From NCBI RefSeq assembly GCF_900103985.1, contig NZ_FNIE01000016.1, positions 1 to 64,000 of the forward strand: 64,000 nt of DNA, in the 5' to 3' direction. Position numbers and translations under genes: made by a program. Origin of the DNA: Actinacidiphila guanduensis (GTDB lineage: Bacteria > Actinomycetota > Actinomycetes > Streptomycetales > Streptomycetaceae). Below the pieces are notes generated by a model. It did not search any database. It was not told the origin of the DNA and saw nothing but the letters and a program-made list of their open reading frames with translations. Of this stretch, positions 57,474 through 64,000 are shown piece after piece; the first letter of the stretch is position 1; each line of letters begins with the position of its first letter.

Positions 57474-58313
57474 ATGCCCCAGCACACCCCCGGGACCGAA
57501 CGGGCGACGGCAGTGACCACCGCCCCTGCCGCCGTCCGGCCCGCCGCGCCCACCTCGATCGACGCGCTGTGGCGGGCCTACAAGGAAACGGGGGACGCCC
57601 GGCTGCGCGAGCAGCTGATCCTGCACTACTCGCCGCTGGTGAAGTACGTGGCGGGCCGGGTCAGTGTCGGGCTGCCGGCCAACGTCGAGCAGGCCGACTT
57701 CGTCTCCTCGGGAGTGTTCGGGCTGATCGACGCCATCGAGAAGTTCGACCCGGACCGGGCGATCAAGTTCGAGACCTACGCCATCACCCGCATCCGCGGT
57801 GCCATGATCGACGAACTGCGCGCGCTGGACTGGATCCCGCGCTCGGTCCGCCAGAAGGCCCGCGCCGTCGAGCGCGCCTACGCGACCTTGGAGGCCAAGC
57901 TCCACCGCACCCCCTCCGAGCCCGAGGTCGCCGCCGAGATGGGCGTCGGCGTCGAGGAACTGCACGGCGTCTTCAGCGCCCTCTCGCTCGCCAACGTCGT
58001 GGCGCTGGAGGAGCTGCTGCACGTCGGCGGCGAGAGCGGCGGTCGGCTCAGCCTGGTGGACACCCTGGAGGACACCGGCGCGGACAACCCCGTCCAGGTC
58101 GCCGAGGACCGCGAGCTGCGCAGGCTGCTCGCCCGGGCCGTCAACACGCTGCCCGAGCGCGAGAAGACCGTGGTCACCCTCTACTACTACGAGGGCCTCA
58201 CCCTCGCCGAGATCGGCCAGGTGCTCGGCGTCACCGAGAGCCGGGTCAGCCAGATCCACACCAAGTCCGTCCTGCAACTGCGGGCGAAGCTGGCCGACAT
58301 GGGAGCCCGCTGA
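57474..58313 (+). CDS. whiG: RNA polymerase sigma factor WhiG
   Basis: A 279-residue sigma factor of the FliA/motility type that starts spore formation in aerial hyphae. Region 2: [51 protein letters not shown]; region 4: [19 protein letters not shown] and [18 protein letters not shown]. The length is one less than S. coelicolor WhiG. The ATG lies 8 nt after TACAAC with no ribosome site. The 287-bp upstream gap shows no other clear element. Confidence 0.96.
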   Translation: MPQHTPGTERATAVTTAPAAVRPAAPTSIDALWRAYKETGDARLREQLILHYSPLVKYVAGRVSVGLPANVEQADFVSSGVFGLIDAIEKFDPDRAIKFETYAITRIRGAMIDELRALDWIPRSVRQKARAVERAYATLEAKLHRTPSEPEVAAEMGVGVEELHGVFSALSLANVVALEELLHVGGESGGRLSLVDTLEDTGADNPVQVAEDRELRRLLARAVNTLPEREKTVVTLYYYEGLTLAEIGQVLGVTESRVSQIHTKSVLQLRAKLADMGAR

Positions 58314-58336
58314 GCCGGACTGTCTACAGTGGGAGG

Positions 58337-58918
58337 ATGCCGAGAATCCGAGCGGCCTCGGTGGCCGAGCACCGTACGATGCAGCGCAGCGCCCTGCTGG
58401 ACGCCGCCCGCGCCCTGCTCTCCGAGGGCGGCACCGAAGCCCTCACCTTCCCGGCCCTGGCCGAGCGCACCGGCCTCGCCCGTTCCTCGGTCTACGAGTA
58501 CTTCCGCTCGCGCGGTGCCGTGGTCGAGGCGCTGTGCGCGGCCGACTTCCCCGTCTGGGCCGCCGAGGTCGAGGCCGCCATGCAGGCCGCGGAGTCCCCG
58601 GCGGACAAGATCGAGGCGTACGTCCGCACGCAGCTCACCCTGGTCGGTGACCGCAGGCACCGCGCGGTCGTGGCGATCTCCGCCGGCGAACTCGACGCGG
58701 GCGCCCGCGAGAAGATCCGCGCCGCCCACGGCGGCCTGATCGCCATGATCGTCGCCGCCCTCGGCGACCTCGGCCACCCCGAACCGCGGCTGACCGCGGT
58801 GCTGCTGCAAGGTGTGGTGGACGCCGCGGTCCGCCGTATCGAACTCGGCGCCGCCGAGGTGCCCGCCGCCATCGTGGACACCGCCGTCGCCATCGCCCTC
58901 CACGGCGTCACCGGCTGA
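58337..58918 (+). CDS. TetR-family transcriptional regulator
   Basis: A 193-residue regulator. TetR HTH: ALLDAARALLSEGGTEALTF and LARSSVYEYFRSRGAVVEAL; the C-terminal ligand domain is not recognised. TACAGT at 58325-58330 ends 6 nt before the ATG, and GGGAGG fills that gap. It follows whiG by 23 nt and may be co-expressed with it. The open frame of the reverse-strand M23 gene runs antisense through 427 bp of it. Confidence 0.9.
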   Translation: MPRIRAASVAEHRTMQRSALLDAARALLSEGGTEALTFPALAERTGLARSSVYEYFRSRGAVVEALCAADFPVWAAEVEAAMQAAESPADKIEAYVRTQLTLVGDRRHRAVVAISAGELDAGAREKIRAAHGGLIAMIVAALGDLGHPEPRLTAVLLQGVVDAAVRRIELGAAEVPAAIVDTAVAIALHGVTG

Positions 58919-59964
58919 CCCCCCGCCCCGGCGCGGGCTGTCCTGGCGCGGGCTGCCCTGGCACGAGCTGCCCCGGCACCGCTGGTCGTGCCGTGGTCTG
59001 CTGTGGCGCGCTCCGCCTCGACGCGGTCCGCCGGGACACCGTCGGCGCCGCGTCGGCCTGCTCCTACACCGCCGGGCAGCCTGCCGAGCGGTGCCGTCCC
59101 CAGCAGTGCCCCGGCGAACGGCGCCGCACGAGGCGATACAACACGCGGCGTTGAGCCCCACGGCACCCGGCACAACGCCGCCCCGCTCAGCGCTGCCATC
59201 CTGAACGGTGCCCCACCGGGCAGGCCGCTGTGTGCCGACCCGTCGAGCGCCGCTCCGAGCGGCACTCCGTCGACCGGGAGCAGTCGGGGCGGGGCCGAGC
59301 GGCGCAGGGCGGCCGGCAGCAGTGAGAGCGGGTCGAGGTAGACGTCACCTCGCAGCAGGCCCCAGTGCAGGCACGCGCCCGGGCAGTGCGCGGGTCCGCC
59401 CGCCACGGCCACCCCGACCCGGTCGCCCGCCGAGACGCGCGTCCCCACCGCTGCCGACGCCCGCACCGGCTCGTACGTCACCCGCAGCCCGCCCGGCAGG
59501 GCGACCACCACCACCGGCACCCCGCCCACCGGTCCGGCGAAGGCCACCTCACCCGCCGCCACCGCCCGTACGACCGCGTCAGGACCGGCCCGCAGATCCA
59601 CCCCGCGGTGTCCCGCGCCCCACGGCGAGGCCGGCGGTTCGAACCCGCGCAGCACCAGCGGCCGCCCGCGCACCCCCGGCCCCGCCACCGGCCAGCACCG
59701 CATCTGCGCCCCGCTGCTCGCGCACCCGGCACCGCCCGGAGCCGAGGCCGCAGTCGGAGACGGGGGCGAAACCGCAAGCGCCGCCGGGACCGTTGCCGGG
59801 ACCGTTGTCGGAACCGCAGCCGGGACCGCAGCCGGGACCGTTGCCGGGACTGCAGCCGGAACCGAGGCCGCTGCCACCGGCCCCGCGAGCAGCGCCCACC
59901 ACAGCACCGCCGCCACCGCAGCGGCCACCGCGTCCCGCCGAGCGGCGAGCTGCCCGGCGAGCAT
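58492..59964 (-). CDS. M23-family peptidase-like protein with run-through C-terminus
   Basis: Given as 490 residues from ATG 59964. A signal-type stretch (AVAAAVAAVLWWALLAGPVA) is followed by a Pro/Val-rich linker (VPAAVPATVPAAVPAAVP) and an M23 (LytM) domain: HRGVDLRAG has the HxxxD metal ligands, and LHWGLLRGDVYLDPLSLLP holds the C-terminal His, but the first His of the HxH pair is Cys (GACLHWG). No stop follows the domain; the frame stays open for another ~850 bp, the last 427 antisense to the TetR gene. The true end, and also the start, are uncertain. Cell-wall hydrolysis or a regulatory role is inferred. Confidence 0.6.
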   Translation of the reverse strand: MLAGQLAARRDAVAAAVAAVLWWALLAGPVAAASVPAAVPATVPAAVPAAVPTTVPATVPAALAVSPPSPTAASAPGGAGCASSGAQMRCWPVAGPGVRGRPLVLRGFEPPASPWGAGHRGVDLRAGPDAVVRAVAAGEVAFAGPVGGVPVVVVALPGGLRVTYEPVRASAAVGTRVSAGDRVGVAVAGGPAHCPGACLHWGLLRGDVYLDPLSLLPAALRRSAPPRLLPVDGVPLGAALDGSAHSGLPGGAPFRMAALSGAALCRVPWGSTPRVVSPRAAPFAGALLGTAPLGRLPGGVGAGRRGADGVPADRVEAERATADHGTTSGAGAARARAARARTARAGAGGQPVTPWRAMATAVSTMAAGTSAAPSSIRRTAASTTPCSSTAVSRGSGWPRSPRAATIMAIRPPWAARIFSRAPASSSPAEIATTARCLRSPTRVSCVRTYASILSAGDSAACMAASTSAAQTGKSAAHSASTTAPRERKYS

Positions 59965-60040
59965 CCCAGTCACCGAGCTGGCTCGCGTCTGCCCGGCGGG
60001 AACCCCGATCACCGCGTCGGCTCGCGTCTGCCCGGCTGGA
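59950..60040. repeat. 39-bp tandem repeat before the M23 gene
   Basis: Two and a half copies of a 39-bp unit; the segment GGCTCGCGTCTGCCCGGC occurs at 59980-59997 and 60019-60036. On the reverse strand it translates in the M23 frame to a 13-residue repeat containing AGQTRA. Farther up, 60095-60190 has shorter GCCGAGCCGAGC repeats. Confidence 0.75.
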
Positions 60041-60388
60041 GCCTCAGCCACCCCGCCCGTCGGCCTCCGACCGTCCGGAGTGCCAGCCGCCCCCCGCCCG
60101 GCCCACCGCGCAAGCCTGCCGAGCCGAGCGGACCCGCTGAGCCGAGCAAGCCCGCCGAGCCGAGCGCACCCGCTCGACCGCGCGCCCCCCATCGGCCGGG
60201 CCGAGCCCGCCGACCCCGCTCTCACCGCCCGAACCGCCGCCACCACCGCACCACCATCCCCGTCCACCGCCGTCCACCGCCGTTCACCGTCGTCCCCGGA
60301 CGGCCGGCCCTCGCCGGCCACCGGACCGGGGACCACGCCCTCACCATGGCGCATCCGGCACCCGTCGCGATGATCTTGGTCCCCGCCC

Positions 60389-60397
60389 TGTGGATAA
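60389..60397 (-). promoter_or_regulatory. Second single DnaA box
   Basis: TGTGGATAA, the complement of TTATCCACA, in the gene-free stretch before rpsB (60355-60637). It is alone. That stretch also contains a TACACT hexamer at 60456-60461 that could be an rpsB -10 element; no good -35 accompanies it. Confidence 0.35.
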
Positions 60398-60637
60398 CCA
60401 ACAGGGGCAGTGCGCTGCCGACGACTCGGTGTCGCCCGGGGCTCCGCCGGTCCCGTACACTTTCAACGGCGACCCGGGTCACCGGGTCGACTTCGCACGC
60501 CCCGCCACCCACCCCGGACTCCTGGTCCTCGGGGCGGTGGCCGCGCCCCTCGGTCCCTCGTGGCACGGCGCGTCGGGACGTCAGGCGCGGCCGCCGTCCG
60601 GCTGCCGCGACAACCGAGTACCTCAAGGAGTACGGCC

Positions 60638-61543
60638 ATGGCCGTCGTCACGATGCGGGAGCTGCTGGAGAGCGGCGTCCACTTCGGGCACCAGACCCGC
60701 CGCTGGAACCCGAAGATGAAGCGCTTCATCTTCACCGAGCGCAACGGCATCTACATCATCGACCTGCTCCAGTCGCTGTCGTACATCGACCGCGCCTACG
60801 AGTTCGTCAAGGAGACCGTCGCGCACGGCGGCTCCATCATGTTCGTCGGCACCAAGAAGCAGGCGCAGGAGGCCATCGCCGAGCAGGCGTCCCGCGTCGG
60901 CATGCCCTACGTCAACCAGCGCTGGCTGGGCGGCATGCTCACCAACTTCTCGACCGTCTACAAGCGCCTGCAGCGCCTGAAGGAGCTCGAGGAGATCGAC
61001 TTCGAGGACGTGGCCGCCTCGGGCCTGACCAAGAAGGAGCTGCTGGTCCTCTCCCGCGAGAAGGACAAGCTGGAGAAGACCCTCGGCGGCATCCGCGAGA
61101 TGCAGAAGGTGCCCAGCGCCGTCTGGATCGTGGACACCAAGAAGGAGCACATCGCCGTCGGTGAGGCGCGCAAGCTCCGCATCCCGGTCGTCGCGATCCT
61201 CGACACCAACTGCGACCCCGACGAGGTCGACTACAAGATCCCGGGCAACGACGACGCGATCCGCTCCGTCACCCTCCTCACCCGCGTCATCGCCGACGCC
61301 GTCGCCGAGGGCCTGATCGCCCGCTCCGGCGCCGCGACCGGTGACAAGAAGGCCGAGGGCGCCGCCGAGCCGCTCGCCGAGTGGGAGCGCGACCTGCTGG
61401 AGGGCGAGAAGAAGGCCGACGAGGGCGAGACCGCCCCCGCCGCCGAGACCGCCGCCCCCGAGGCCGCCGAGGCCCCCGCCGCGGAGGCCGAGCAGGCCCC
61501 CGCCGAGGCGCCGGCCGCCGAGGGCGACACCACCCAGGGCTGA
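60638..61543 (+). CDS. rpsB: 30S ribosomal protein S2
   Basis: A 301-residue S2: [34 protein letters not shown] and [13 protein letters not shown] are diagnostic. The last ~60 residues are an Ala/Glu/Pro-rich acidic tail typical of actinobacteria. AAGGAG at 60625-60630 precedes the ATG. It is the first gene of the rpsB-tsf-pyrH-frr group. Confidence 0.97.
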   Translation: MAVVTMRELLESGVHFGHQTRRWNPKMKRFIFTERNGIYIIDLLQSLSYIDRAYEFVKETVAHGGSIMFVGTKKQAQEAIAEQASRVGMPYVNQRWLGGMLTNFSTVYKRLQRLKELEEIDFEDVAASGLTKKELLVLSREKDKLEKTLGGIREMQKVPSAVWIVDTKKEHIAVGEARKLRIPVVAILDTNCDPDEVDYKIPGNDDAIRSVTLLTRVIADAVAEGLIARSGAATGDKKAEGAAEPLAEWERDLLEGEKKADEGETAPAAETAAPEAAEAPAAEAEQAPAEAPAAEGDTTQG

Positions 61544-61613
61544 CCCTCCCTCGGGCGCCCACCCGGCGCCCGGGAGGTGCCCCGGGCCTGCCCGGACCGC
61601 ACCACGCGTGACA

Positions 61614-61640
61614 ACGGCGGGGGCCACACGCCCCCGCCGT
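61614..61640 (+). terminator. Hairpin between rpsB and tsf
   Basis: A perfect 11-bp stem (61614-61624 with 61630-61640; arm ACGGCGGGGGC) with loop CACAC. It may act as partial terminator, letting rpsB be made in excess over tsf. Confidence 0.7.
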
Positions 61641-61682
61641 TCACCCGTAGATCCACCGACCATTCGGGAAGAGACCTGACTC

Positions 61683-62519
61683 ATGGCGAACTTCACCGCC
61701 GCCGACGTCAAGAAGCTCCGCGAGCTGACCGCCGCGGGCATGATGGACTGCAAGAACGCCCTCACCGAGGCTGAAGGCGACCTGGACAAGGCCGTCGAGA
61801 TCCTCCGCGTGAAGGGCCAGAAGGGCGTCACCAAGCGCGAGGGCCGCTCGGCCTCCAACGGCGCCGTGGTCTCCCTCATCGCCGAGGACAACAGCGAGGG
61901 CGTCCTCGTCGAGCTCAAGTGCGAGACCGACTTCGTCGCCAAGGGCGAGAAGTTCGTCGCCGTCGCCGACGCCATCGCCGCGCACGTCGCCACCAGCAAG
62001 CCGGCCGACATCGAGGCGCTGCTCGCGTCCGAGATCAAGCCCGGCCAGACGGTCCAGGCGTACGTGGACGAGGCCAACGCCACCCTCGGCGAGAAGATCG
62101 TGCTCGACCGCTTCGCCCAGTTCTCCGACGGCTTCGTCGCCTCCTACCTGCACCGCACCAGCCCGGACCTGCCCCCGCAGGTCGGCGTGCTGGTCGAGCT
62201 GGACAAGGCCGACGCGCAGACCGCCAAGGACGTCGCCCAGCACATCGCCGCCTTCGCGCCGAAGTACCTCACCCGCGACGACGTCGACGCCGAGACGGTG
62301 GAGAACGAGCGCCGCGTCGCCGAGGCCACCGCCCGCGAGGAGGGCAAGCCCGAGGCCGCCCTGGCGCGCATCGTCGAAGGCCGGGTGAACGGCTTCTTCA
62401 AGGAGAACGTCGTCCTGGAGCAGGCCTTCGCCCGCGACAACAAGAAGACCGTGCAGAAGGTGCTGGACGAGGCCGGCGTCACGCTGAAGCGCTTCGCGCG
62501 CTTCCGCGTCGGCGTCTGA
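61683..62519 (+). CDS. tsf: Elongation factor Ts
   Basis: A 278-residue GDP-GTP exchange factor for EF-Tu. The signature [19 protein letters not shown] is near residue 12 and [12 protein letters not shown] near residue 80 contacts EF-Tu. GGAAGAG lies about 10 nt before the ATG. Standard length. Confidence 0.97.
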   Translation: MANFTAADVKKLRELTAAGMMDCKNALTEAEGDLDKAVEILRVKGQKGVTKREGRSASNGAVVSLIAEDNSEGVLVELKCETDFVAKGEKFVAVADAIAAHVATSKPADIEALLASEIKPGQTVQAYVDEANATLGEKIVLDRFAQFSDGFVASYLHRTSPDLPPQVGVLVELDKADAQTAKDVAQHIAAFAPKYLTRDDVDAETVENERRVAEATAREEGKPEAALARIVEGRVNGFFKENVVLEQAFARDNKKTVQKVLDEAGVTLKRFARFRVGV

Positions 62520-62692
62520 CCGCGCCCCGGGGCCGCGGCCGGCTGGCGCGGGGCGCGCACCACGCGCCCGCGGCGCCGCCGCGGCAGCGCGTCCGGGCGG
62601 CCGCTCCCGGCGTCCGCCCGGCGAAAGACGGACGGCCCCGCTAGGGTCGTACGCGATCGGCCGCCCACCGGCCGGCCGCAGAGGTGACGAGG

Positions 62693-62739
62693 AGGCCATT
62701 GCCGTATCGGGAACCGTCGAGGACCCACGGCAATGGCCT
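62693..62739 (+). promoter_or_regulatory. Leader stem-loop upstream of pyrH
   Basis: A 13-bp perfect stem (62693-62705 with 62727-62739; arm AGGCCATTGCCGT) enclosing a 21-nt loop that itself contains a GGG/CCC pairing. Its 3' edge is 28 nt before the pyrH ATG and no T-run follows, so it looks more like a 5' leader element than a tsf terminator. Confidence 0.6.
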
Positions 62740-62767
62740 TCTTGGTACGTGCACGAGGAGAACTCCC

Positions 62768-63607
62768 ATGGATGCTGGTGCCGAAGGCGCCGACAAGGCC
62801 GCCGGCCGCAGCGCCGACCAGGCTCCCGACCAAGCCGGCGGCCGCGGCCGGGCCGCGCCCGCAGGTCTCGCCCGCGCCGGCGTCGCCCCCCGCCGCTTCC
62901 TGCTGAAGCTCTCCGGCGAGGCGTTCTCCGGCGGCGGCGGCCTCGGCGTCGACCCCGACGTCGTGCACACCATCGCGCGGGAGATCGCTGCGGTCGTCCG
63001 CGACGGCTACGAGATCGCCGTGGTGCTCGGCGGCGGCAACTTCTTCCGCGGCGCCGAACTCCAGCAGCGCGGCATGGACCGGGCCCGCTCCGACTACATG
63101 GGCATGCTCGGCACCGTGATGAACTGCCTGGCCCTCCAGGACTTCCTGGAGAAGGAGGGCATCGAGACCCGGGTGCAGACCGCCATCACCATGGGCCAGG
63201 TCGCCGAGCCGTACATCCCGCTGCGGGCGATCCGGCACCTGGAGAAGGGCCGGGTGGTGATCTTCGGCGCCGGCATGGGCATGCCCTACTTCTCCACCGA
63301 CACCACCGCCGCCCAGCGCGCCCTGGAGATCGACGCCGCGGCGATGCTGATGGGCAAGAACGGGGTGGACGGCGTCTACGACTCCGACCCCAAGCACAAC
63401 CCCGACGCGGTCCGGTTCGACGCGCTGGAGTACGGCGAGGTCATCGCCCGCGACCTGCGGGTGGCCGACCTCACCGCCATCACCCTCTGCCAGGACAACA
63501 AGCTGCCCATCGTGGTCTTCGAACTGCTCGCCGAGGGCAACATCGCCCGCGCCGTCCGGGGTGAGAAGATCGGCACGCTGGTCAACGACCACGGCACCCG
63601 GGCCTGA
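62768..63607 (+). CDS. pyrH: UMP kinase
   Basis: A 279-residue hexameric kinase making UDP from UMP. About 40 low-complexity Ala/Gly/Asp residues precede the family start [14 protein letters not shown]; then [48 protein letters not shown] and [18 protein letters not shown] at 62751-62760 region supports the ATG. The upstream hairpin may regulate it. Confidence 0.96.
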   Translation: MDAGAEGADKAAGRSADQAPDQAGGRGRAAPAGLARAGVAPRRFLLKLSGEAFSGGGGLGVDPDVVHTIAREIAAVVRDGYEIAVVLGGGNFFRGAELQQRGMDRARSDYMGMLGTVMNCLALQDFLEKEGIETRVQTAITMGQVAEPYIPLRAIRHLEKGRVVIFGAGMGMPYFSTDTTAAQRALEIDAAAMLMGKNGVDGVYDSDPKHNPDAVRFDALEYGEVIARDLRVADLTAITLCQDNKLPIVVFELLAEGNIARAVRGEKIGTLVNDHGTRA

Positions 63608-63644
63608 CCGCCGGGTTCTGCCTTCTGAAAACCAGGAGCACATG

Positions 63645-64000
63645 GTGATTGAAGAGACACTCCTCGAGGCCGAGGAGAAGATGGAGAAGGCCGTCGCCGT
63701 GGCCAAGGACGACTTCGCGGCGATCCGCACCGGCCGCGCCCACCCGGCGATGTTCAACAAGATCGTCGCCGAGTACTACGGCACGATCACCCCGATCAAC
63801 CAGCTCGCCTCCTTCGCGGTGCCCGAGCCCCGCATGGCGGTGATCACCCCCTTCGACAGCAGCAGCCTGCGCAACATCGAGGAGGCGATCCGCAACTCCG
63901 ACCTGGGCGTCAACCCCAGCAACGACGGCCGGATCATCCGGGTGGTCTTCCCGCAGCTCACCGAGGAGCGCCGGCGCGAGTACATCAAGGTCGCCAAGAC
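63645..64000 (+). CDS. frr: Ribosome recycling factor (partial, runs off the window)
   Basis: The first 118 residues of RRF, which releases ribosomes after termination with [32 protein letters not shown] and [21 protein letters not shown] are diagnostic. GTG 63645 is favoured: AGGAG at 63634-63638 is 6 nt before it but only 3 nt before ATG 63642, and the family begins VIEETLL. The C-terminal third is missing. Confidence 0.95.
   Translation, partial: MIEETLLEAEEKMEKAVAVAKDDFAAIRTGRAHPAMFNKIVAEYYGTITPINQLASFAVPEPRMAVITPFDSSSLRNIEEAIRNSDLGVNPSNDGRIIRVVFPQLTEERRREYIKVAK

Noticed and set aside
53656-60397. Replication origin marked by the two DnaA boxes
   Set aside because: The boxes are nearly 7 kb apart, single, and dnaA/dnaN are not here.

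Overview
This window comes from the chromosome of a high-GC actinomycete, almost certainly a Streptomyces or close relative in the Streptomycetaceae. Third codon positions are nearly all G or C, GTG and TTG starts are common, and the gene set includes whiG, nsdA, ndgR, hupS, an actinobacterial conservon and the four-gene signal peptidase cluster. From memory of S. coelicolor, the order follows its SCO555x-SCO562x core region (ndgR-leuCD-hupS ... smc-glcP-ftsY-nsdA-amtB-glnK-glnD-ffh ... rpsP-rimM-trmD-rplS-sipWXYZ ... dprA-whiG-rpsB-tsf-pyrH-frr). This is core genome. I see no biosynthetic cluster, prophage, insertion sequence or CRISPR array.

Layout. 1-1.7 kb: the last three genes of a conservon (cvnB, cvnC, cvnD). 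1.7-2.1 kb: tRNA-Gln and two identical tRNA-Glu genes with a promoter and terminator. 2.2-5.3 kb: ndgR divergent from leuCD. 5.4-7.7 kb: a small protein with a TTA codon, hupS, a small cold-shock-like protein, a degenerate repeat block and cofC. 7.9-10.8 kb: plsC-type acyltransferase, gpsA, ddl. 10.9-13.7 kb: DUF3515, an AsnC-type effector domain protein, thiL and thiD. 13.8-19.7 kb: rpmB, a DAK2/FakA-like protein, recG, rsmD, coaD. 19.7-23.7 kb: a DivIVA-like coiled-coil protein, yceD-rpmF-rnc and mutM. 23.6-26.6 kb: an accessory patch (HxlR regulator, a lower-GC pair of small genes, a CAP protein, acylphosphatase, a small coiled-coil protein). 26.9-33.5 kb: smc, the glucose permease glcP, ftsY. 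33.6-36.1 kb: a hexanucleotide repeat, a Prim-Pol-like protein and nsdA. 36.4-42.2 kb: amtB-glnK-glnD under a GlnR-like box, then ffh. 42.4-46.3 kb: DUF402 protein, methyltransferase, short-form prolyl-tRNA synthetase, SprT-like protein. 46.4-53.1 kb: rpsP-khpA-rimM-trmD-rplS and sipW-sipX-sipY-sipZ. 53.2-60.0 kb: DUF2469, yraN, comM-like ATPase, dprA, whiG, TetR regulator and a reverse-strand M23 protein. 60.6-64 kb: rpsB, tsf, pyrH and the start of frr.

Functional themes. Translation and protein export dominate: ribosomal proteins S2, S16, L19, L28, L32; EF-Ts; RRF; RimM, TrmD, RsmD, RNase III; Ffh with FtsY; four signal peptidases. Chromosome upkeep is covered by Smc, RecG, MutM, HupS and DprA. 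Ammonium uptake and sensing form one unit (AmtB, GlnK, GlnD). Developmental control is represented by WhiG, NsdA and RNase III (AbsB in S. coelicolor).

The least expected signals are regulatory or repetitive rather than new enzymes. At least twelve genes have a TANNNT-like -10 hexamer ending 6-9 nt before the start codon, often with no ribosome site, as expected for leaderless mRNAs. Others are a single TTA (bldA) codon just upstream of hupS, a codon-usage island inside cvnB, three repeat blocks, a strong hairpin just upstream of pyrH, and an M23 gene whose frame stays open antisense into its neighbour.
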